This document shows positions 18,517-26,948 of a DNA stretch of 64,000 nt, in pieces; within the stretch, counting starts at the first letter, position 1, and the number at the start of each line of letters is the position of its first letter. The stretch spans positions 2,914,001 to 2,978,000 of the forward strand of contig NZ_VFQE01000001.1 in the NCBI RefSeq assembly GCF_006717095.1. The letters run 5' to 3'. Below the pieces are notes generated by a model that saw only the letters and a list, made by a program, of their open reading frames with translations, did not search any database and was not told the origin of the DNA. A program made the translations under genes and the position numbers. Source of the DNA: Blastococcus colisei. Its GTDB lineage: Bacteria; Actinomycetota; Actinomycetes; Mycobacteriales; Geodermatophilaceae.

Positions 18517-18623
18517 GACGCCTCCTCGCTGTCCCCCGCAAGCGGGAGGTGCCCCCAGCGCGGCGACGCCGTTCGTCTCCGACGAGCCCTGCCCCTGGAC
18601 GAGCTCGCACGCTCGCTCGTCAT
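18513..18623 (-). CDS. 36-codon coupling mini-ORF between the RidA-like gene and hisF
   Basis: ATG at 18623 overlaps the RidA-like gene's stop (ATGA, 18620-18623); TGA at 18513 overlaps the hisF GTG (GTGA). The peptide starts [11 protein letters not shown], has a basic middle ([14 protein letters not shown]) and ends DSEEAS. It resembles the tandem mini-ORFs at 8963-9197 at both ends. The middle carries extra DNA with a small palindrome (CCCGCTTGCGGG on the minus strand), as if inserted. Translation is inferred. Confidence 0.5.
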   Translation of the reverse strand: MTSERASSSRGRARRRRTASPRWGHLPLAGDSEEAS

Positions 18624-19012
18624 GCCGGCACCCCGCGGACGGCGTCGGCCTCGATCTCCACCAGCATCGCCGGGTCGATCAGCGCGGCGACCTGCACCAT
18701 CGTCGTCGCCGGCCGGATGTCACCGAACACCTCCCCGTGGGCGCGGCCGACCTCCTCCCAGCGGGCGATGTCGGTGACGAACATCCGGGTGCGGACGACG
18801 TCGTTGAGCGTGAAGCCGGCCCGCTCGAGGGACTGCTCGATCGCCGCGAGGCACTGTCTCGTCTGGGCGCCGGCGTCACCCGGGTGGACCACCTGCCCGT
18901 CGACGGTCGCCGTCGTCCCGCTCACCCAGGCGGCCTCACCGCGGACGACGACCCGGCTGTAGCCGACGATCCCTTCCCAGGGCGCCCCTGAGCCGAGGCG
19001 AACGACGCTCAT
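18620..19012 (-). CDS. RidA/YjgF-like enamine deaminase family protein
   Basis: A 130-aa protein. ATG at 19012 overlaps the hisA stop (ATGA). Typical family features: [20 protein letters not shown] near the N-terminus, [20 protein letters not shown], the Arg-containing [18 protein letters not shown], and the C-terminal [17 protein letters not shown]. RidA proteins hydrolyse reactive enamines and imines. It sits between hisA and hisF, where other actinobacteria (Mycobacterium) have impA. A link to His or Trp intermediates is inferred only. Confidence 0.85.
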   Translation of the reverse strand: MSVVRLGSGAPWEGIVGYSRVVVRGEAAWVSGTTATVDGQVVHPGDAGAQTRQCLAAIEQSLERAGFTLNDVVRTRMFVTDIARWEEVGRAHGEVFGDIRPATTMVQVAALIDPAMLVEIEADAVRGVPA

Positions 19013-19740
19013 GCACCCTCCCCGGTCACTCGCAGCGCCTCGGGCAGGGTGAACGCTCCGGCGTACAGCGCCTTGCCGACGATGGCTCCCTCGACGCCGA
19101 CGGCGGTCAGCCCGGCCAGCGCCCGGATGTCGTCCAGCGAGCTCACGCCACCCGAGGCGATCACCGGCTTCGGGGTGGCGGCGCAGACCTCGCGGAGCAG
19201 GTCGAGGTTCGGGCCGCGGAGCGTGCCGTCCTTGGTGATGTCGGTGACCACGTAGCGAGCGCAGCCCTCGGCGTCCAGGCGGGCGAGGGTCTCGTAGAGC
19301 TCCCCGCCCTCCTTCGTCCAGCCGCGGGCGGCCAGCCGGGTGCCTCGGACGTCCAGGCCGACGGCGATCCGGTCGCCGTGATCGGCGATCGCGCGGGCGC
19401 ACCACTCCGGGGACTCCAGGGCGGCGGTGCCCAGGTTCACCCGGCGGCAGCCGGTCGCCAGCGCGGCGGCGAGCGACTCGTCGTCCCGGATGCCACCGGA
19501 GAGCTCCACGTCGACGTCGAGCTCGCCGACCACGCGCGCCAGCAGCTCGCGATTGGAGCCGCGGCCGAAGGCGGCGTCGAGGTCGACCAGGTGCACCCAC
19601 TCGGCGCCGTCGCGCTGCCACTGCATCGCGGCGTCGAGCGGATCGCCGTAGGAGGTCTCGCTGCCCGCCTCCCCCTGCACGAGACGGACGGCCTGACCGT
19701 CGGCGACGTCGACGGCGGGGAGCAGCTGCAGCTTCGGCAC
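19009..19740 (-). CDS. priA: Phosphoribosyl isomerase A (HisA, probably bifunctional PriA)
   Basis: A 243-aa barrel enzyme that isomerises ProFAR; in actinobacteria lacking trpF the same enzyme (PriA) also isomerises phosphoribosyl anthranilate. Landmarks: [20 protein letters not shown] (catalytic Asp), [56 protein letters not shown] (second catalytic Asp) and [11 protein letters not shown]. No separate trpF lies in the trp group here, which supports the double role. GTG start; the stop overlaps the RidA-like start. Confidence 0.93.
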   Translation of the reverse strand: MPKLQLLPAVDVADGQAVRLVQGEAGSETSYGDPLDAAMQWQRDGAEWVHLVDLDAAFGRGSNRELLARVVGELDVDVELSGGIRDDESLAAALATGCRRVNLGTAALESPEWCARAIADHGDRIAVGLDVRGTRLAARGWTKEGGELYETLARLDAEGCARYVVTDITKDGTLRGPNLDLLREVCAATPKPVIASGGVSSLDDIRALAGLTAVGVEGAIVGKALYAGAFTLPEALRVTGEGA

Positions 19741-19822
19741 GGCGACCAGACTAGGGAGGGCGACGCGGGACTCAGCGCATCGGCCCGGACGGTCACCGGC
19801 GGGCGAGCTTCGTGATCTCTGA

Positions 19823-20083
19823 TCAGCTCTCGTAGTGGTACCGGCAGGCCGCGATACGGATCTCGTCGGCCACGTACTTGTAGATCAGGCGGTGTTCATC
19901 GGTGATGCGGCGCGACCAGTAGCCGTGGAACCCGTGCTTCAACGGCTCAGGCTTGCCGATCCCGGCATTGCCGTTGCGCTCCACATCCTTGATCAGCGCG
20001 TTGATCCGCCTGACGACCCGCCTGTCCTGGGCTTGCCACCAGACGTAGTCGGCCCAGGCGGCCTCATCCCAGACCAGCTTCAC
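19823..20083 (-). CDS. yoeB: Txe/YoeB-family mRNA interferase toxin
   Basis: An 86-aa RelE-fold toxin that cleaves mRNA on the ribosome. GTG at 20083 ([16 protein letters not shown]) overlaps the antitoxin stop (GTGA, 20080-20083). Family signs: [39 protein letters not shown] and the C-terminal CRYHYES with the usual His-Tyr pair. Length is normal. It is inserted between hisA and unrelated genes, so it is probably a late arrival. Confidence 0.92.
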   Translation of the reverse strand: MKLVWDEAAWADYVWWQAQDRRVVRRINALIKDVERNGNAGIGKPEPLKHGFHGYWSRRITDEHRLIYKYVADEIRIAACRYHYES

Positions 20084-20331
20084 TCGTCGAGGCCGCGCTC
20101 GGTGCCTTCGCCTTTCTCCAGCCGCTCGATGGACGAGAGCAGCCGCCGGGCATTCGCCGGACTCCTCAGCAGGTAGGCGGTCTCCTTGAGTGACTCGTAG
20201 TCTTCCAACGCGACCATGACGACGGGATCGCGTCCCGACCGGGTGATGATCACTTCCTCGCGGTCGTCGATGACCGCGTTGAGCGTTTCCGCGTACTTGG
20301 CGCGGGACTCCGAGTACGTCATGGTTCGCAT
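20080..20331 (-). CDS. yefM: YefM/Phd-family antitoxin
   Basis: An 83-aa antitoxin; it neutralises YoeB and represses its own promoter. The start MRTMTYSESRAKYAETLN is at 20331, eight bases after AGGAGG. The N-terminal half is the DNA-binding Phd/YefM fold (DDREEVIITRSGRDPVVMVA, EDYESLKETAYLL); the acidic C-terminus ([12 protein letters not shown]) is the toxin-binding tail. Translated just ahead of the toxin. Confidence 0.92.
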   Translation of the reverse strand: MRTMTYSESRAKYAETLNAVIDDREEVIITRSGRDPVVMVALEDYESLKETAYLLRSPANARRLLSSIERLEKGEGTERGLDE

Positions 20332-20349
20332 GCCACACCCCTCCTGAAT

Positions 20350-20369
20350 ACGTACGAGAAATTGTACGT
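20350..20369 (-). promoter_or_regulatory. Probable operator of the yefM-yoeB operon
   Basis: ACGTAC-GAGAAATT-GTACGT is an inverted repeat with perfect 6-bp arms, 19 bp upstream of the antitoxin ATG and overlapping an AT-rich stretch. YefM-type operators are short inverted repeats in exactly this place. Assignment is by position and symmetry. Confidence 0.65.
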
Positions 20370-20430
20370 CGGTTGCAACCATCCGGCAACCGCCCGCTAC
20401 CCGTTCATCTGTGCTGGCAGGGTGGTGGGC

Positions 20431-21042
20431 GTGGAGTTCGCCGAGGTCGTCCGCCGCCGTCGCATGGTGCGCGACTACGACCCCGACCGCCCGGTGCCGC
20501 CCGAGGTCCGGGAGCGGCTGCTCGAACACGCGATCCGGGCGCCCTCGGCCGGGTTCAGCCAGGGCTGGGCATTCCTGGTCCTGGAGACGGCAGAGGACCG
20601 CGACCGCTTCTGGACGGCGACCAGCCCTGCCCCCGAGGACCCGCCCTCCCCCGACGGCTGGCTGATCCGCATGCGCCGGGCGCCGCTGCTGGTGATCCCG
20701 CTGTCGCACAAGGCCGCCTACCTGGACCGCTACGCCGAGCCGGACAAGGGCTGGACCGACCGCGACGGGGCGCGCTGGCCGGTGCCCTACTGGGACGTCG
20801 ACACCGGCATGGCCGCGCTGCTCATGCTGCTCACCGCCGTCGACGAGGGACTGGGCGCCTGCTTCTTCGGGGTCCCACCGGAGCGCGTCGACGCCTTCCG
20901 CGCGACCTTCGGCGTCCCCGAGGCATATCGGCCGGTGGGCTGCGTGTCGGTCGGCTACCCCGGGGACGGCGACCGCCGCTCCCCGTCGCTGCGCCGCGGT
21001 CGGCGCCCCGTCGAGGAGGTCGTGCATCGTGGCAGCTGGTGA
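20431..21042 (+). CDS. Nitroreductase-family protein
   Basis: A 203-aa FMN-binding reductase. The GTG at 20431 gives MEFAEVVRRRRMVRDYD, the usual opening with the RRR and R-Y FMN-phosphate contacts. Then IRAPSAGFSQGWAFLVLE, GMAALLMLLTAVDEGLGACF and the C-terminal GCVSVGYPGDGD. Substrate unknown. It overlaps the next gene (SDR, 21029) by 14 bp, so the two reductases are probably co-translated. Confidence 0.85.
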   Translation: MEFAEVVRRRRMVRDYDPDRPVPPEVRERLLEHAIRAPSAGFSQGWAFLVLETAEDRDRFWTATSPAPEDPPSPDGWLIRMRRAPLLVIPLSHKAAYLDRYAEPDKGWTDRDGARWPVPYWDVDTGMAALLMLLTAVDEGLGACFFGVPPERVDAFRATFGVPEAYRPVGCVSVGYPGDGDRRSPSLRRGRRPVEEVVHRGSW

Positions 21043-21790
21043 GGGACGGGCGGTGCTGGTCACCGGGGGGTCCCGTGGCATCGGCCGGGCGATCGCCCGG
21101 GCGTTCGCCGAGCGGGGCGACCGGGTGGCGGTCCACTGGGGCGCCTCCCGGGAGCGCGCCGAGCGCGTGCTGGCGGAGCTGCCGGGCGAGGGTCATGTGC
21201 TGGTGCAGGGGGACATGACCGACGCCGAGGCGGTCGGGACGATGGTCGACCGCGCGGCCGAGGAGCTCGGCCGGCTCGACGTCCTGGTCAACAACGCCGG
21301 CGTCTTCACCGCCCACCCGCCGCTGGAGACCTCCTATGCCGACTGGCAGGCCGCCTGGTCGCAGACGCTCGCGGTGAACCTCGTCGGAGCGGCCAACGCC
21401 ACCTTCCGTGCCGTCCCGCACCTGATCGCGGCCGGCGGCGGCGCGGTGGTCAACGTCTCCAGCCGCGGCGCTTTCCGGGGCGAGCCGAACACACCCGCCT
21501 ACGGCGCGTCCAAGGCCGGCCTCAACGCCTTCGCCCAGTCGATGGCGCTGGTACTGGCGCCGCACGGCATCTCGGTCACCTGCGTCGCCCCGGGCTTCGT
21601 GCAGACCGAGATGGCCCGCGAGGTGCTCGACGGTCCGGGCGGGGACGCCGTCCGCGCCCAGTCGCCGTTCAGCCGGGTCGCCCGGGCCGACGAGGTGGCG
21701 GCGGCGGTGCTCTGGCTCGCCTCACCGGAGGCGCGGTTCTCCAGCGGCACGATCGTCGACGTCAACGGGGCCTCCTACCTGCGCAGCTGA
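21029..21790 (+). CDS. Short-chain dehydrogenase/reductase
   Basis: A 253-aa Rossmann enzyme. The NAD(P) loop is TGGSRGIGRAIARAF; LDVLVNNAGVF is the NNAG motif; the active site is VVNVSSRGAFRGEPNTPAYG followed by ASKAG (catalytic Ser, YxxxK); then CVAPGFVQTEMA and the end SSGTIVDVNGASYLRS. Substrate unknown. Convergent with the M28 peptidase; only six bases separate the stops, and no terminator hairpin fits there. Confidence 0.88.
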   Translation: MAAGEGRAVLVTGGSRGIGRAIARAFAERGDRVAVHWGASRERAERVLAELPGEGHVLVQGDMTDAEAVGTMVDRAAEELGRLDVLVNNAGVFTAHPPLETSYADWQAAWSQTLAVNLVGAANATFRAVPHLIAAGGGAVVNVSSRGAFRGEPNTPAYGASKAGLNAFAQSMALVLAPHGISVTCVAPGFVQTEMAREVLDGPGGDAVRAQSPFSRVARADEVAAAVLWLASPEARFSSGTIVDVNGASYLRS

Positions 21791-21796
21791 GCGGCC

Positions 21797-24127
21797 TCAG
21801 CCCAGCCCGGTCGTCGCGGCCACGTGGACGACGTCGGAGCTGTGCGAGCCGGCCGCGTCGACACCCTCGGGCCGGGGCTCGCGACCGGGCAGCCCGTCCA
21901 GCCCGTCGCTGACGTCGACGACCCGCAGCTCCACCGCGCCGTCGCCCTCCACGCTGAACGACGCCTGCAAGCCGTCCTCGGGCGGGGCGTGGAAGACGAT
22001 CCACGCCCGGTTCCCCCCGAGCTCCTCGACCGGCACGGCGCGACCCCCGATACGGGCGGCGACCACCGTGCCGCCGTCCACGCGCAGGTCCAGGACGAGC
22101 ATCCGGACGCCCGCGCGCTGCGGGGTGACGCGGACCGACAGCTCCCGGCGGTCACCGACGACGGAATCGGTGACGGTCTCGACGTTCGCGGCCGGGAGGT
22201 CGGCCGGCTCGGCCCGACCGGACCACACCGGCCCGCCGAGGTACGGGTAGTCGGCGGGCAGCTCGTCCCGGCTGCCGACGAACTCCACGGTGTACGCCCC
22301 CGGGGACTGCTCCGTGCTCACCCACGACGCCTGCCCGGTGTCGCGGTCGAGCACGTAGGCCAGCCGGCTGGGCACCGGGTGGGCCGCGTCGAACCGGTCC
22401 ACCGACAGCCCGACTCCCGTGCAGGCGACGGCCACGACGAGCGCCGCGGCCGGCACCGCGGTCACCGCCCACGGCCGGTGGTCCTCCTCGGCCGGGAACA
22501 GCAGCTCGAGGGCCGGCAGGAGGGCGATCAGCAGCAGCGTGGCGACCGCCGAGGGCGCGGCCGCCGTGCTGAGCCCGAGGGCCGGGAAGAACAGCGCGAC
22601 GGTCGGCGCGAGCACCACGACGGCCACCGCGCCCGCGAGCAGCGCCGTTCCCAGCCGGAGCAGCCGCGAGGCGGTGACGGCCACCAGCAGTCCGGCCAGC
22701 GCTCCGGCGAGGGCCGGCCAGACCGCCAGGTACGAGCCCCCGGGGGCGGCGGCGGCGAGCACGACGCCCAGCACCGCGAGCCAGACCAGGCCGCCGACGG
22801 CGAGCGGAACGGCGCCCACCCGCCGGCGCAGCACCGCGTACCAGCAGAGCACCACCCCGGCCAGCAGCGCGACGGTCGCCAGCCGGTACCAGCCCGGCCG
22901 CCACGGGTCCAGCAGCTGCCCGTATCCGGGACGCACCGCCACCAGCAGCAGCCACAGCCCCTGGGCGGCCAGCGGCGCGAGGACCAGCGGAAGGGCGGCC
23001 AGCGCCGTGGCTCCCGCCGTCCGACGGAGCGAGCTGATCCTCCGCCGGTGCACGACGAGGACCAGCAGGCCGGTGGCGACCAGGGCCCCGGCCGCCAGGG
23101 GCCAGACCAGCGTCCCCGGGTAGCGGACCAGCTCCCCCAGCACCGGGAAGTAGGTCGCGTCGTCCGCGCCCGGGCTGGCCAGGACGGCGAGGTCCCGGTC
23201 GCCCAGTTCACGGGCGGTGGCCAGGGCGTTGTCCCCGAGTGCCTGCAGCGTCCCCCGGTCCAGTCGCTCCGGCACGTCCTGCGGGCTGTGGTAGGCGGCC
23301 GCGCCGTCGATGAAGGCGGTGTTGAGACCGGTGAAGTCGCCGTCGGCCATGAACACGCTGAAGTCGGTGAAGTTCGGCAGCGCCCGGTAGACCTCGACGG
23401 CGAGGCTGCTCGCGACAGGGTGCGGAGCGGCCGTGGCGTAGGCCTCGGCGAGGCGGGCGTTGCCGCCCGATGTCTCGAACATGATCGGCGGGCCGCTGGT
23501 GCCCCGGGCCTCCAGGTTGAGGACGACTCCACCGGCGGAGGCGAGCGGGTGCGCGGCGGCGAACGCCTCCGCGCCGCACGAGCAGGCCTCTTCCGCGTCG
23601 GTGAGCACGACGACGACGTCGTTGCGCAGCCGAGGTCCTGCGGTCAGCGCGCGCACCGACTCCAGGACGGCGGCCACGCCGGCCGCGTCGTCAGCCGCGC
23701 CCGGGCCGGTCTCGACGGAGTCGTGGTGGGCGGTGAGGAAGAGCCGGCCGGTGGGCTCCGTGCCGGGCAGCACCGCGACGACGTTGCGCACCCGCGCCAT
23801 CCGGGTCTCGCCGGCGGCCGTGCGCACCGCGCCGACGGCGTTCTGCACCCGGGTGTCCAGGCCGAGACCGCTGAGGATGTCGACCAGGTCGTCCACGACC
23901 CGGTCGGACTCCGCGCTCCCGGTCACGCGCACCTCGGCCGCGATCGCCTCGACGTGGCCGAACGCGCGGGCGGCACTGAACTCCGTCGCCGGCGCGTCGG
24001 CGGGGGCGGGAGCCGGGGGGCGCAGGCTCACGACGCTCCAGCCGGCCAGGACGAGCAGGAGCGCGACGACGATCAGCCCGGCGACACGGCTCGGCCGTAG
24101 GGCGCTCCGTGACCGGGTCGCTGGCAC
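21797..24127 (-). CDS. M28-family zinc aminopeptidase with multi-pass membrane C-terminus
   Basis: A 776-aa membrane peptidase. A signal anchor lies at about residues 14-34. The M28 domain follows, with zinc ligands in FLTAHHDSVETGPGAADDAAG (His, Asp), VLTDAEEACSCGAEAF (catalytic and metal Glu) and AAYHSPQDVP (final His). From about residue 330 there are roughly eight hydrophobic helices, then a C-terminal soluble domain rich in beta-strand patterns. The layout recalls ER-type M28 metallopeptidases. It lies downstream of hisH on the same strand; no role in His synthesis is implied. Confidence 0.87.
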   Translation of the reverse strand: MPATRSRSALRPSRVAGLIVVALLLVLAGWSVVSLRPPAPAPADAPATEFSAARAFGHVEAIAAEVRVTGSAESDRVVDDLVDILSGLGLDTRVQNAVGAVRTAAGETRMARVRNVVAVLPGTEPTGRLFLTAHHDSVETGPGAADDAAGVAAVLESVRALTAGPRLRNDVVVVLTDAEEACSCGAEAFAAAHPLASAGGVVLNLEARGTSGPPIMFETSGGNARLAEAYATAAPHPVASSLAVEVYRALPNFTDFSVFMADGDFTGLNTAFIDGAAAYHSPQDVPERLDRGTLQALGDNALATARELGDRDLAVLASPGADDATYFPVLGELVRYPGTLVWPLAAGALVATGLLVLVVHRRRISSLRRTAGATALAALPLVLAPLAAQGLWLLLVAVRPGYGQLLDPWRPGWYRLATVALLAGVVLCWYAVLRRRVGAVPLAVGGLVWLAVLGVVLAAAAPGGSYLAVWPALAGALAGLLVAVTASRLLRLGTALLAGAVAVVVLAPTVALFFPALGLSTAAAPSAVATLLLIALLPALELLFPAEEDHRPWAVTAVPAAALVVAVACTGVGLSVDRFDAAHPVPSRLAYVLDRDTGQASWVSTEQSPGAYTVEFVGSRDELPADYPYLGGPVWSGRAEPADLPAANVETVTDSVVGDRRELSVRVTPQRAGVRMLVLDLRVDGGTVVAARIGGRAVPVEELGGNRAWIVFHAPPEDGLQASFSVEGDGAVELRVVDVSDGLDGLPGREPRPEGVDAAGSHSSDVVHVAATTGLG

Positions 24128-24167
24128 GGCGTCACCCTAGGTGTGCGCCGGGCCGATCCTCTGCAGG

Positions 24168-24815
24168 TCAGTCGAGTGTCTGGAGCCAGTTCGTGAGGAG
24201 CTGGGCGCCGGCGTCGCCGCTCTTCTCCGGGTGGAACTGCGTCGCGGAGAGGGGGCCGTTCTCGACGCCCGCGACGAACCGGTCGCCGTGCTCGGCCCAG
24301 GTGACGCGGGGCTTGGCCAGCGGGGTGGGCGGTCCGTCGGCGGCCAGCGGGAAGTCGCGCACCCCGTAGGAGTGCACGAAGTAGAAGCGCTGGTCGGCCA
24401 GTCCGTCGAACAGCACGGAGCCCTCGGGCGCGTCCACGGTGTTCCAGCCCATGTGCGGGAGTACCGGCGCCTCGAGGTGCTCGACGACGCCCGGCCACTC
24501 TCCGCAGCCCTCGGTGTCCTGCCCGTGCTCGACGCCGCGGTCGAAGAGGATCTGCATGCCCACGCAGATGCCGAGGACCGGCCGGCCACCGGCCAGGCGG
24601 CGGCCGATCATTCGGGGACCGTCCACGGCGCGCAGCCCCTCCATGCAGGCGGCGAACGCACCGACGCCGGGGACGACGAGGCCGTCGGCGTCGAGGACCG
24701 CCTGCGGGTCGGCGGTCACCGTCACGTCGGCACCGACGCGGGCCAGCGCCCGCTCGGCCGACCGGAGGTTGCCCGACCCGTAGTCGAGGATCGCCACCTT
24801 CTTCACCGCTGCCAC
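24168..24815 (-). CDS. hisH: Imidazole glycerol phosphate synthase, glutamine amidotransferase subunit
   Basis: HisH releases ammonia from glutamine and channels it to HisF. It is about 215 aa. Landmarks: [34 protein letters not shown], the nucleophile Cys in [27 protein letters not shown] and FHPEKSG (His and Glu of the triad). A GTG at 24815 is taken; another at 24806 is equally possible. hisH is separated from hisF by about 5.6 kb of unrelated genes, unlike the compact arrangement in most actinobacteria. Confidence 0.95.
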   Translation of the reverse strand: MAAVKKVAILDYGSGNLRSAERALARVGADVTVTADPQAVLDADGLVVPGVGAFAACMEGLRAVDGPRMIGRRLAGGRPVLGICVGMQILFDRGVEHGQDTEGCGEWPGVVEHLEAPVLPHMGWNTVDAPEGSVLFDGLADQRFYFVHSYGVRDFPLAADGPPTPLAKPRVTWAEHGDRFVAGVENGPLSATQFHPEKSGDAGAQLLTNWLQTLD

Positions 24816-24877
24816 GCTACCGATCAGCGGCGGCGGAGCCCCAGGCATTCCCGCCGGGACGCACGAGGCCGCGGTGT

Positions 24878-24925
24878 GAGGGAGGACGGAGCGACTCCCT
24901 CCCCCACCTGGGTGAGGGAAGGTGG
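24878..24925. promoter_or_regulatory. Stacked inverted repeats in the hisH / GGDEF divergent region
   Basis: GAGGGAG (24878) pairs with CTCCCTC (24895-24901) around 10 bases, and CCACCT (24904) pairs with AGGTGG (24920-24925). They sit in the 151-bp region between divergent hisH and the GGDEF gene and may be operators or mRNA hairpins in the 5' leaders. No factor is identified. Confidence 0.4.
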
Positions 24926-24966
24926 ACTCACTCAAGTCTCCGGCGTGCCCGCTCGATGACAGGGGC

Positions 24967-26061
24967 ATGCGCGCACTCGCCCAGGACGAGGAACGGGTGG
25001 CCTTCTGGCGCCGTCACACGGTGAGTGGCGTGGTCCTGTGCGTGGTCCTCCCCGCGATCGTCGCGCTGCGCACCTGGGTCGCTCCCGCGCCTCCGAACGG
25101 CACCGTGGTCCTGCTCCTGTGCGCGGCGATAGCCGTTCCGGCTCCGCTGCTGCTGCTGGCCCCGGTCGAGCGGCTGGTCCGCCATCCGCGAGGACGGCTG
25201 TTCTTCGATGCCTGGGAGGCAGTCGGCATCGCACTGGTGCTCCTGTTCTGTCTGCTCGACGGGGGCGTGCGGAGCCCCTACACCCTGTTCCTCTTCGTCC
25301 TCCTGGCCCATGCGGCCCTGGCCTATCCCCCGGTGGGCGTGGCACTGGCCGGATCGTTCGTCGTCACCGGCTACCTGGCCGTAGGGCTGGTGGCCGGCGG
25401 CATCCCGGCACACGACCTGACCCTGGTCACACTCGCCCTGATGGTGACCACCGCGGTCTGCGCCTTCGCGTCGGCCAACCACGTCCGGGTCTACGAGCGC
25501 ACGGCGGCCTACGCGCGGGAGATCGCCGCGCTGGCCGAGCGGGACGGGCTCACGGGCACCCTGAACCACCGCGCGTTCCACGAGCGGATGCAGCTGGAGG
25601 CCCGACGGGCAACCTCCGACCACCCGGTCAGTCTGCTCATCGTCGACGTCGACGAGTTCAAGACCGTCAACGACACCTACGGCCATCCCGCCGGGGACGG
25701 CGTCCTCGTTCTCGTGGGGGGCGTCCTGACCGGTCTGACCCGTCCGGGCGACTCGGCCGGTCGCCTGGGTGGCGACGAGTTCGCCCTGCTGCTGCCGGGT
25801 ACCGGGTCGCAGCAGGCCGCCGCCGTGGCCGAACGACTGCGCGAACAGGTCCGCACCGCTGCCTCCGCCTACGGCGCGACGGTCAGCGTCGGCCTGGCCG
25901 CGGTCACCTCTCCCGATGCCACCGCGTTGCACGCGGCAGCCGACGCCGCCACCTATCGCGCCAAGCGCAGCGGCCGGAACCGCGTCGTCAGCGCGACGGA
26001 ACCCACGGTGGACGAACCCGCCGACCTCGCCCCGGTCCGCACTGCGCTCAGCGGTTCGTGA
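24967..26061 (+). CDS. Membrane-bound diguanylate cyclase (GGDEF)
   Basis: A 364-aa protein likely to make c-di-GMP. ATG at 24967 follows AGGGGC. Five or six membrane segments in residues 20-175, then a GGDEF domain: [38 protein letters not shown], the active-site [13 protein letters not shown], and VSVGLAAV with the closing AKRSGRNRV. The active site is complete. No RxxD inhibitory site stands out. No EAL domain. Sensor input is probably the membrane part. Confidence 0.92.
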   Translation: MRALAQDEERVAFWRRHTVSGVVLCVVLPAIVALRTWVAPAPPNGTVVLLLCAAIAVPAPLLLLAPVERLVRHPRGRLFFDAWEAVGIALVLLFCLLDGGVRSPYTLFLFVLLAHAALAYPPVGVALAGSFVVTGYLAVGLVAGGIPAHDLTLVTLALMVTTAVCAFASANHVRVYERTAAYAREIAALAERDGLTGTLNHRAFHERMQLEARRATSDHPVSLLIVDVDEFKTVNDTYGHPAGDGVLVLVGGVLTGLTRPGDSAGRLGGDEFALLLPGTGSQQAAAVAERLREQVRTAASAYGATVSVGLAAVTSPDATALHAAADAATYRAKRSGRNRVVSATEPTVDEPADLAPVRTALSGS

Positions 26062-26091
26062 CGCCGGAGCCCGTCCGGCCGGGAGGCTTCC

Positions 26092-26268
26092 TCAGACCAG
26101 GCGGAGGATGCCCGCCGCGCTGGCGAGCAGGGCGGCGAGCAGGAGGACGACGGCCAGGGCCACCTGCGGGCCACCCCGGTCGGGGCTGTCCTCGTCGGTG
26201 CGCCAGACGCTCCAGGCGCCGCCGAGGAGGAACCCGCCGAGGAGCAGCAGGACGAGACCGGAGGTCAC
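26092..26268 (-). CDS. 58-aa two-helix membrane protein downstream of hisB
   Basis: Short GTG-started ORF three bases after the hisB stop. Two hydrophobic helices (LVLLLLGGFLLGGAWSVW and QVALAVVLLLAALLASAAGI) flank a charged loop RTDEDSPDRGG. It was found by reading the gap between hisB and the GGDEF gene. Small membrane proteins often follow hisB in actinobacteria; function unknown. Confidence 0.65.
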   Translation of the reverse strand: MTSGLVLLLLGGFLLGGAWSVWRTDEDSPDRGGPQVALAVVLLLAALLASAAGILRLV

Positions 26269-26271
26269 CGG

Positions 26272-26868
26272 TTACAGCGCACCCTTGGTCGAGGGCACGT
26301 CGGTGACGCGGGGGTCGATCGCGACCGCCTGGCGCAGCGCGCGGGCCAGCGCCTTGAACTGCCCCTCGACGATGTGGTGGGCGTCCCGGCCGGCGTAGAG
26401 CACGCGCACGTGCAGGCTGATCCGGGCGTTGAACGCGAAGGACTCCAGCACGTGCTTGGTCAGGCTGGTCGGGTAGTCCGGCCCGATCATCGGCGTCATG
26501 TTCTCGGGCTCGGCGTGCACGAAGTACGGGCGGCCGGACAGGTCGACGGCGGCCTGGGCGAGCACCTCGTCCATCGGGATGGTGGCGTCGCCGTAGCGGG
26601 TGATGCCCCGCTTGTCGCCCAGCGCCTGCGCGAACGCCTGGCCGAGCGCGATGGCGACGTCCTCGACCGTGTGGTGGGCGTCGATGTGCAGATCGCCCTC
26701 GGCCCGCACGGTGAGGTCGATGCCGCTGTGCTTGCTCAGCGCGGTGAGCATGTGGTCGTAGAAACCCACGCCGGTGCTGATCGAGCTGGTGCCGGTGCCG
26801 TCGAGGTCCAGTTCGACGACCAGCTTGGTCTCGTTGGTCTCGCGCTCGACGCGTGCTGTGCGACTCAT
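26272..26868 (-). CDS. hisB: Imidazoleglycerol-phosphate dehydratase
   Basis: A 198-aa manganese enzyme. Landmarks: [37 protein letters not shown], the metal-binding [34 protein letters not shown] and [20 protein letters not shown]. Monofunctional (no phosphatase domain). ATG start overlaps the stop of a 27-codon mini-ORF (ATGA, 26865-26868), whose end carries GAGGGAGG. Confidence 0.96.
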   Translation of the reverse strand: MSRTARVERETNETKLVVELDLDGTGTSSISTGVGFYDHMLTALSKHSGIDLTVRAEGDLHIDAHHTVEDVAIALGQAFAQALGDKRGITRYGDATIPMDEVLAQAAVDLSGRPYFVHAEPENMTPMIGPDYPTSLTKHVLESFAFNARISLHVRVLYAGRDAHHIVEGQFKALARALRQAVAIDPRVTDVPSTKGAL

Positions 26869-26948
26869 GCGGTCGATCCTCCCTCATCGGCGCGCATCGC
26901 TGCCGCCAGCTCACCCAGGGTGGTGGCCGGAGGCAGGTGTGCGGCCAT
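26865..26948 (-). CDS. 27-codon coupling mini-ORF between hisC and hisB
   Basis: ATG at 26948 shares its A with the hisC stop (TGATG); the TGA overlaps the hisB ATG (ATGA). The peptide starts [18 protein letters not shown] and ends [17 protein letters not shown] in the codons for Glu-Gly-Gly is the hisB ribosome site. The sequence differs from the E-R-A-R-S type mini-ORFs but the length and locking are alike. Confidence 0.55.
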   Translation of the reverse strand: MAAHLPPATTLGELAAAMRADEGGSTA

